From Bostrychus sinensis (lineage: Eukaryota; Chordata; Actinopteri; Gobiiformes; Eleotridae), in assembly GCA_020698575.1 (NCBI GenBank), contig CM036253.1, forward strand, positions 32,541,719 to 32,605,718: a DNA stretch of 64,000 nucleotides, written 5' to 3'. Each line of letters opens with the position of its first letter. The first letter of the stretch is position 1. Both the position numbers and the translations under genes were made by a program. Positions 55,706 through 64,000 of this stretch are shown piece by piece. Under the pieces are notes generated by a model. That model saw only the letters and a list, made by a program, of their open reading frames with translations. It was not told the DNA's origin and ran no database searches.

Positions 55706-58083
55706 GACAGTACGGAGCGGACAAGTCCAAATACTGTCCAACAAGTCTCTTCTTTTGGCTGGAATAAGACTTACTTCCGGTCAGAGCTTTCAGAATAAGG
55801 GAGCTTTTTATCTGTCTTTGCCAACTGTAGAATCCTACTGGCAAAAACTTCCCAACATTTATTACAAACGCATAAAAACTCCTATTGTTGTGTATTATTA
55901 GGCCAGGCTTTGGTTAAATGCCATCCGCTACTCATTTTCTTTTAAATGTCTACTGTACTTTTACTCAAATAATTTACTTAGGTACATTTATTTAAAAAGA
56001 TACTTTCTGAGTTCTTTTTTTATATAAATAGGATACATGAGACACATAGAAGGAGAACTCAAGTACTATTATTAATTTTAATGATTTTAAATTTGTAAAA
56101 GTTTTTACCTTGGTGGCAAAGTGGGTACAATAATCTCCAGTAGGAGTAGGGTGACCAGACGTCCCTATTTAACCGGGACAGTCCCAGTTTTAGGCTCCTT
56201 GTCCCATGTCCCAACACAGATTCTGTAAAAATACTCATATGTCACAGTTGTCCCCATTTTAACCTGCAGAAAAGCACAGGGAACTAAAAACACATTTGTC
56301 TAAAGATGCTTGTCACTAAGATTATTATCATTATCAATTTACATTAAATTATTTTTTTTTTTATTAATATATTGCCATTAAAATTAAAAATTTAAGCCCA
56401 AGCATTATGCACTTTAATGACAGAAAATTGTATGGACTTCGGAAGACTTTTTTATCACTTGATGAGTTCAAATGCACCATGATTAGTGAAAAAAAAAGTG
56501 TCCCTGTTTTTGAGTCTAAAAATCTGGTCACCCTAAGTAGGATGCTAGTATTAGAGGTAACAGCTGGAATAATAGTAGTAGTAGTAACAGCAGTAGTAGT
56601 AGCTTTAGTAGCAGTGGCATAAGGTGGTAATGAGGGGCCCCATTGCAAGTCTATATGTCCATATATCATGCTTTCTCAATAAGTGCACTGTACTTTATTT
56701 AAAATATTCAGACATGTCACAGAAACATGAGACTAACATTATGTAAAAACTGTGAAGGAATTATGCATATCATACATTTTTTATATTTTTTAATAAGAAG
56801 AAAAGCTTGTTCTTAAATGGAATCATGCCTGCTGTGTAATTTATAGCCCAAACTGTACAGGACCCACTAATACTAACTATAGTTAAGGACTCTCAATGGG
56901 CCTCACTCATGTCCTGGGCCTTACACTCCTGCTGTTGGATCAAGTGCTTGGATAGGCTTAATGATGAGAAGCATCATTTCAGTTCACTTTTGCACTGGAT
57001 AGAAAACATTGTCATGTCGATGTCGATGATGTGTTTTTAGCTGTTGATATAGCATAATAGTGTAGTAGTGGGTAGTGTAGCAAAGTGGTTCTCAAACTAA
57101 ACCACAGTTTGAGAAACACTGGTACCACTGATGGTACTCAGGAGGTGTCTTTTGCCATTTGAAGTCAGTTTAGTTTATTTAAGGTCAGCTTTATTGCTGG
57201 TTTAGATTTGGATTATTCCTGGTTTTGGGTCTGTCCTGGTTTAGTCCTGCATGGTTTACACCTAGTTGTAGTTTTGACCTGATTTAGTCTTAGTTTAGTC
57301 CTGGTTTAGCCATTATTTACTTGGTTTAGTCCTGGTTTAGACCTGGTTTAGGCCTTGTTGAATTCTGTTTTATTTTTGGTTAAGTCCAGCGTTTGTCCCA
57401 GTTTAGATCCTAGTTTAACCTGGTTTAGTCTCAATTTAGTCCTGGTGTAGCTGTTACTGACTTTATTTAGTCCCATGTTAGTCCTGGTTTAGTCCTGGTT
57501 TAGGCCCACGTTAGTCTGTTAAAGTTGGTACTTGTAAAACCAAATACTTTCTGAGGTGGTACTTGGTGTGAAAAGTACCACTCATGTGGCCAAAAATTGT
57601 ACTGCATGTACTTTTAGTTCTGCTTAGATTAAGAGTTAGTCCTGGTTTAGTTCTAGAATAGGACTAGTCTAGGTCTATACTGGTTCTAGATTAGCCTAGT
57701 CCTGATTTAGTTCTAGTTTAGACCTGGATTAGCCTGCCCTAGTACTACCCATGTTTATTACGAGCTGGTTTGGCACTAGCTTAGTTCTGGTTTACTCCGA
57801 AATTAGTACTGGTTTAGTCGAATATTTGTTTAGTTCAGGTTTAATTCTGATTTAGTCAGTTGTTTAGTCCTCGTTTTGCCCTAATTTAGTCCGTTAAATA
57901 TTTTGTTATTTGGAATCCAAATACATTTTTCGGAGGCGCTACTACTTAGCCTAAAAACACAAGCCACAAAAGTCCACTAGATGGCGCTGGTGCTCTTCAA
58001 CATTTTTACCTCTCTCCATTAAAATGAACAGAAGTGTTTCCGGGTCACTCGGGTCGTACACAGGGGGAGCGTGATCTTACAAA
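55706..58083. other. Intergenic between gamma-subunit gene and clpp (divergent)
   Basis: The start codons of the two genes are 2.4 kb apart on opposite strands. The stretch contains a short AGTACTT-type repeat, a GGTGACCAGACGTCCC... repeat near 56148-56530 (CTGGTCACCCTAAGTAGG at its far end), and minisatellite copy I just upstream of clpp. No further gene seen. Confidence 0.6.
57082..57960 (+). mobile_element. TTTAGTCCTGG element(s), copy I
   Basis: Begins AAAGTGGTTCTCAAACTAAA and carries two minisatellite blocks separated by GAGGTGGTACTTGGTGTGAA at about 57550, so probably two tandem or nested copies. Ends about 120 bp upstream of the clpp start codon. Confidence 0.6.
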
Positions 58084-61000
58084 ATGCTGTTACGAGTGAG
58101 TACTCCAAACTTTTTTCCCTAAAATCCTTTAAAATCTCCCAGAAATTCCGCGCTGTGCTGATGCTAGCCGGGGGTTAGCCTGTTAGCTGCTAGCTCGCTA
58201 ATAACACCTTGAGCAGCAGCAGCAGCAGCAGCAGGCTCCGGTTAAACTACTGTGTACGCTGTGTCCTAGCTTAACACATGGGAAAAAAGGCAAAGTCATG
58301 AAATAACAACTGCTGTTTTCTAATAATTTGATTTCTTCATGTGTGATGTGTAGAGGTTGCTGCAGTTCGGAGGGACAGCGGTCAGACACGGCAGGACCAT
58401 CCATCACACAGCAGTCTGGAGGAGTCCGCTCATACCGATAGTAGTGGAGCAGACGGTGAGTGACAGGACAGGTTTGGTTAGATTTTACATTACTCAGGAC
58501 ACCCACGTTGGTGACCTTGGATCTGTTTAAGTCAGTAACTCTCAGACCTCTCTCACGAAGCAACTTCCAGTCTCTCCAAGTATCGCCCTAGTCTTGTATA
58601 TTATTGTACACTTATTATTCATAGTAGTTCTAGTACATATGGTAGTTAAAACAATCTCTGGGTGGAGTCTGCATGTCCTCCCTGTGTTACTGTGGGTTCT
58701 CTGCCTTTCTCCCACTAGCCCAAAGACATGTATGCCTTAGAAGAATTGGTAACTGTAAATTGTGTGAATGAGTGTGAGAGTTGTCTATCTCTGTCTCAAC
58801 CCTGCAAATAACTGGCCACTGTCCAGGGTTTACCCCGCCTAAGGCCCAAAGTTATTGGGATAGGCTCTAGGTACTTTGCAGTATGAGCACACTGGAATTC
58901 ATGTGTGTTCCTCTGACTCAAGATTAGAGTGATTTAAGAAGGAAAAAAAGTTAAAGTTCTAGGAGATGAAAAAAGATGTAAACGTGTAATTAAATAGGCA
59001 TAAAATTATTAAAAATATAGATCGGAAACCTGCCGTCACATTGGTGGTCACACAGGACCACTCTTTGGAGCAATTTAGGATGTAAACTACTCGAGTTAGC
59101 GTTCACACAAAAGTATTCTGATACTTTAGTGTCTGATAAATATTCATCAAGAGAGACAAAGCAGTTAAGAGTTGTTTCAAGGCTCATTTGTTTATTTTTT
59201 TATTCCACTGTGACTAATGCTACTCTATTATATTTTGCTGTTTGTGAACCCAAACATGGCGGACCCATTGCTCAAAGGTCGCTACATGGCATAGTTTCCT
59301 GGTTCCTGAACTCTATTGGGATAGGCCCCAGTATCCACAACCTCCTAACAGGAATAAGTGGAAGAATATGAATGAATGCTCCCTGGTAGTAAAGTGGTTA
59401 GTTTCCCTGCTTTTGGTGCAGGACGATAGGGGTGCTCATAACTCCAGTCACAGGACATGGCTGGTTTTGCCAGGAAGGGCATAATAAGCTGCAAAAGTAC
59501 CCACTGTCACTGTGGTGACCTTTGATGATAAGGCAGCAGCTGAAAGGGACTTTCATTCACTGGAAAAACAGAATAGAATATGTTGTGTTCACGACACATT
59601 CTAGAATTTGATGATGTCAAAATCTCAGATGGAGGGCAGGGACCTGTATAAATGTACAGGTGAAGAACTATTTATAAAAGAAATATCCAAACGGAAAATC
59701 CACAAATATTGAACCTGATTATTCTGTGAGCAACTGTGTCTACAACTACACCATAATAATCTTGTGGCTTAATGAGTCTACTCACAACAGTCACACTTGT
59801 CACCACTTTTTGATGGTATAGTGAAGAAATAACTTTACTAGTAATTGCAGAAATATTAATCATAAGACATCTGCATTTGGAATCTTTAACAGCAGATTCT
59901 ACCATAGAATTCTCACCTGCCTCCAGCTCAGTTTTAAACTAAAGCCCCTTTAGAATTCTGTGATATCACGTGAACACAACCTTTTGACATTGACCCTGGA
60001 ATTCTTGTGGAATCCTCCAACTCAAGATTAGAATGATTTAGGCAGGAAAAAAGATACAGTTCTAAGAGATGGGGAAAAAAAAGGAAAAAAGCAGGTTTAA
60101 GTGTATTAAAATGTAAAAAAAAAAAAAAATTAAAATAACATACAAAAAATATTACACATTATGATTAGCTGTTTTCCTCATTGTTCACACGATGTGTTTT
60201 GGCATGAGATGGTTTTAAAAAACATGACTAAAAACAGCCAATAGCCACCTATATTACTAACTGTACTCCATTAAACAGCCAAAATAAAAGACAACTAGCT
60301 CAGGGTTCAACAGACAGAATTTAAAAAGGGTGTATTCCTTTTTGTAATTTGTATTGTATTGTATTTATATGCAATTGGACCCATGTATTAAACCCACCAA
60401 AAATAATAAATAAATAAAAAGATATTTTAAAAAGACATTAAATAGGAATATTAGAAGAAAAAACTGAAATACTGAAAAAAAAGCTTGGCAGCTTGGTTAC
60501 ACATCACACAATTCATCACAGTACTCCAGTTAGTCCTTCACCAGTAGCTCTGGATATAGTCCAAGTAGTACCTCTAATTTTTTATATAGGGCTTATTCCA
60601 GTCCTGCTCAATAAAAAAACATGTTAATATGAAGGCACCTTGGTCAGTTTTGTGAACCATTCCTGAAAATGTGGTTTCCCTGGTTCCTACTTTAGTGCAT
60701 TAGGAAAATTCCAAAATTACTGATCAGTTTGAAAGACTTACTATGAGCCTACCATAGATTTTTATTCTTTTGTCATTTAAACACAGTCTCTTCCTCTTTG
60801 CAGGGTCGGGGTGAACGAGCATATGACATTTACTCCCGCCTCCTGAGAGAGAGGATCATCTGTGTCATGGGTCCTGTGAGTGTTCTCCTGCTGGACTATA
60901 GAGGTTTGTGATGTATTTGTTATGAAGTCATTTCCACTCGCTCTTGTGTTCTCAGATTGATGACTCCATAGCTAGTCTGGTTATTGCTCAGCTGCTCTTC

Positions 61001-63737
61001 CTCCAGTCAGAGAGCAACAACAAACCTATCCACATGTACATCAACAGCCCAGGTACAGTTAAATTCAGCACCGAAAAAAGTCTTGTCTCTCATTGTAATA
61101 GTCTTCTTCACCCATTCCTCTTCTGGATGTGTGCTGTAGGTGGTGTGGTGACAGCAGGCCTGGCCATCTACGACACCATGCAGTACATCCTGAACCCCAT
61201 CTCCACCTGGTGCGTGGGCCAGGCCGCCAGTATGGGCAGTCTGCTGCTGGCCGCGGGGACCCCAGGCATGAGACATTCACTGCCCAACGCTCGTATCATG
61301 GTCCACCAGCCCTCAGGGGGCACCAGGGTAAGGTCCACCAAAGGCTCTGCTGTTTTTGTACACAAGAAGCTGCTTCTCAATTACAAGGATCCTTCTTCTA
61401 GAGGCTGCTGAGCAATGGAGAGTTTCCTGCTAATGCCGCAAATGAGTGTTTATGGAACATGCTTGGGAGTGTCACATGATCGAATGATGTGCTTTACAAA
61501 CCAGCCCCTTTACGAGTGGAAACAGGTTGCAGTGCTTTGTGGGCAGTTAGTTTGAGCCAGAGGATTCACAGGTGCATCCTTTATGAATTTGCCAAACTGA
61601 GGAGACGAGGCATTACCATTTAGAACATTTGCTTGGTGAGTTGCTGATGACATGGAACACTCCAAAGTGGTCCAGCAACAAATGATCCTGGCAACTGGAA
61701 AACAACTATGGATGTATAATAAGAGGGCACCGCCCCCTATCCACTGATGTCAATTTGATAGTGGCCACTCTGTGGTACTGCTGTGGAAAAATCCCATGGG
61801 GCCCAGAAAGGATTTATCCCATAGAGCTCAGTAAAAAGAAATGCCTGGTGTTCAACTGAATGGGGCACCTACAGCTGAGGTCATATTTGTAGTGTTTATT
61901 GTGTATTTTTACACTGAACATTTTAAAAAATCCTTAATTTTCACTGCCATATGGCTCGGTCAGTGGTAGAGCTGCGGTGCATATACAGGGAAACTACAGC
62001 CTGCCTCAGCATCATGGGTTTGAGTCCAAACACCGACAGTTTGTTGGATGTTTCTCCCTGCTCTCTACCCCCAATGTCTTACTATACTTTGTCCTAACAA
62101 TAAAGTCTAAAAATGCGATGTCACCACTCTAGCCTGCCATTGTGCCCAATGGTCAGAACCAGTCACATGGTGCCCAAAACAAGAGTGTGCCTGCTCTATG
62201 AGCCACACAATATGAAAATAAAACGTTTTTTGGCATCACGTGCCCATTAGCACAGCCATCAAAAATAATGGCGGTCATGACGTCATTTACTACCCAGGTC
62301 TATAATGCATCCATGGAAACAACTAATTCACTTCTGTTTATTTTGGCCATCTTTCCCTAGTAATGTTTAACACATGAACCTGCACATAACAATTACCACA
62401 ACACTGAAAGGGGCGTTTCAAGAAGTGAATTTTATTAGAACAAGTCTGTCTCTGCCGACAGGACAGGATTTCTTGCTTGATCCTGCCCAGTGATTCATAT
62501 CATAGCAGAGCTGTTAGGTGTGAGGTCTGTACTGCACAGCTGGATTAGAGGGTTAGCAAAGTAACTGTCTGGTATCACAAAACATGTTAACATTCTATCA
62601 AGCTAGGTCTCTGTGGAAACTTGTGCTGTATGGCTAACCTGCTCTGGATCAGGTTATACTTCTCTAGGCAGCAAATAGTTTATGTAGAGCACTTAACAAA
62701 ATTGTTTCATAAATATGACTTGTAAATTAAGATTATTGATAATTCTGTGTTCAGGGCCAGGCCACAGACATCGCCATCCAGGCCGAGGAGATCCTGAAGT
62801 TAAAGAGACAGCTCAACAACATCTACGCCAAACACACAGGGCAGCCTCTGGAGACCATCGGTAAGACACATGATTTACTAAGATTTTGTTTTTCTACAGC
62901 TGATTTCTGTTGATGTAATGGAAACTCAGGAGGTTGCTGAGGTTTATATTTCTGGAATTATTCTGTCTACTGCCAACACAAGAGTGACCTAGACTCTTTA
63001 GAAAAGCTTTAAGTTTTGTATTTTTGTAATTTTTCATGTTAATCCACCCAGCAAATTTAGCTATAATTTCCCATATTAAAATCACATCAACAATAACAGT
63101 AACAATTTGGGGAAAAAACAGACAAAATGATAATTTAGTTTTTGTGTGTCCTCTGAGAAATCTAGAAATAATATACAATTTATAAGTAAGGACCACAGCA
63201 CAACAACATGGAAGATTTGAAATGTTTATTGAAGGATGAGATGGAGGGATGAAGGGTGCAGTATGGGAGAAAAAGGACGAGGGATGCGAGATATGGGATA
63301 TGAATGGAAGATGCAAAATGATTGATGCGAGGTGAGAGATGCAGGAAGCAAGATCAGGAAAAATGCAGGATGAGGGCTTAGGAAGAATGCAGGATGAAGG
63401 TTGCTTGGAAAATAGGAGGAGTGTAGTTGGGGCTTGGCCCTGTTCCCAAATCTCAGTTAACACATTAACTTAAACTAATTTGCTTTTGTATGGTCATCTT
63501 GTTTGTCTTCCAGAGAGTGTGATGGAGAGGGACCGGTACATGAGCCCCATGGAGGCGCAGGACTTCGGCCTCATAGACAAAGTGCTGGTGCACCCCCCTC
63601 AGGCGGGACAGGACGAACCAGAGCTGGTGCAGAAGGAGCCCCCAGAGACCAGCCCGTCCCCTGCTTCAGAGTCCACTACATCAGAACAGAGCACGACTGG
63701 AACCAACCCTACCTCATCATACAAGCCAGAGCCCTGA
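58084..63737 (+). CDS. clpp: ATP-dependent Clp protease proteolytic subunit, mitochondrial
   Basis: Serine protease of the mitochondrial matrix; two heptamers stack and dock with ClpX. Coding exons: 58084-58095, 58354-58455, 60804-60875, 60956-61052, 61140-61327, 62755-62860, 63514-63737; all splice sites GT-AG, total 266 aa (human 277). Exon 1 encodes only MLLR. The Arg-rich first 38 residues look like a mitochondrial presequence, leading to PLIPIVVEQT where the conserved body starts. The catalytic triad is intact: Ser125 in GQAASMGS, His150 in MVHQPSGG, Asp199 in MERDRYMSP. The C-terminal tail after DKVLVHPP is Pro/Ser/Thr-rich, a mammal-like extension absent from bacterial ClpP. No frame problem is present. 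The 3' UTR continues to or past the window end. Confidence 0.98.
58212..58232. repeat. (AGC)7 microsatellite
   Basis: Seven AGC triplets in clpp intron 1, non-coding. Confidence 0.95.
58655..58880 (+). repeat. L2/V-SINE-type conserved 3' core
   Basis: GGGTGGAGTCTGCATGTCCT, CCCAAAGACATGTATGCC and ACCCCGCCTAAGGCCC in the same order as at 18355-18600. In clpp intron 2. Confidence 0.6.
61950..62115 (+). repeat. tRNA-derived SINE
   Basis: ATGGCTCGGTCAGTGGTAGA (A box) and GGGTTTGAGTCCAAAC (B box), body with CTCCCTGCTCTCTACCCC, tail CAATAAAGTCTAAAAATGC. Same family as 36385-36560. In clpp intron 5. Confidence 0.7.
63220..63420. repeat. Purine-rich GGATGnnnG minisatellite
   Basis: Degenerate units such as GAGGGATGAAGGGTG, GAGGGATGCGAGATATG and ATGCAGGATGAGGG. 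It produces a long but spurious Ser/Pro/His-rich open frame on the minus strand. In clpp intron 6. Confidence 0.65.
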
Positions 63738-64000
63738 GACTGGCACAGGGGCCATGTTGGAGACTGACAGGCCCGGGACCTTTCCTCCAAAAAGAAACTG
63801 TCCTGAGTTTGGAGATCAGTGGCGCACACATCAGAAGAGATGTGTGAATAATATTGTTGATTATTATAATCTATGAAATAGGTCAGACCAAACATGTTTT
63901 TTGACTGTTCTTACCATGTATAAACACAATATTGTAAAAGAAATTGTCCACTTTGAAGGCGGCGTCTGTTCTTCTGGACATCCTTTCTAAAGAGCATCTA
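63738..64000 (+). other. clpp 3' flank / 3' UTR
   Basis: Non-coding sequence downstream of the clpp TGA. No canonical AATAAA signal is visible before the window edge, so the transcript end is not resolved. Confidence 0.5.

Noticed and set aside
62894..63463. 189-codon minus-strand open frame, Ser/Pro/His-rich
   Set aside because: Half of it is the purine-rich minisatellite in clpp intron 6; no domain or splice support.

Overview
This window is vertebrate nuclear DNA, almost certainly from a ray-finned (teleost) fish. Five multi-exon protein genes have canonical GT-AG introns and strong similarity to vertebrate orthologues. The DNA between and inside them is dense with hAT, Tc1/mariner, PIF/Harbinger and tRNA-SINE type repeats and LINE 3' ends of the kind common in fish. 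I see no bacterial, viral or CRISPR-type locus. Species cannot be fixed from the sequence alone.

Layout: (1) 1-4622, repeats, including a palindromic element and a hAT-like insertion. (2) 4623-7258, minus strand, timm29 (mitochondrial TIM22-complex subunit), two coding exons. (3) 8629-14136, plus strand, yipf2 (Golgi Yip1-family membrane protein), head-to-head with timm29. (4) 14137-22840, an intergenic stretch full of repeats that may also hold the carm1 3' UTR. (5) 22841-49043, minus strand, carm1/prmt4 (histone arginine methyltransferase), all 16 coding exons, each resolved to splice-site level. (6) 52258-55705, minus strand, a G-protein gamma subunit of the GNG5/GNG10-like group, two coding exons. 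(7) 58084-63737, plus strand, clpp (mitochondrial ClpP protease), seven coding exons. The genes are unrelated housekeeping genes. TIMM29-YIPF2-CARM1 adjacency is also found on human 19p13.2, which supports the identifications.

Three of the five genes (timm29 exon 2, yipf2 coding exon 7, carm1 exon 11) each carry exactly one extra base that breaks an otherwise perfectly alignable conserved exon. Three independent +1 shifts in essential genes within 27 kb point to residual assembly indels rather than to three pseudogenes. clpp and the gamma-subunit gene read through cleanly.

The most distinctive non-genic structure is a hAT-like repeat family, with ends reading CAGTGGTTCTCAAACT and its inverse, whose interior is a degenerate minisatellite of TTTAGTCCTGG-like units. 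About nine clusters occur, nearly all in the same orientation. timm29 also has a fish-specific acidic C-terminal extension made of a coding 36-bp (12-residue) tandem repeat. I found nothing that qualifies as an undescribed gene system. The best leads are these two repeats, several clean hairpins, and a Tc1-like insertion about 20 bp from a carm1 splice donor.
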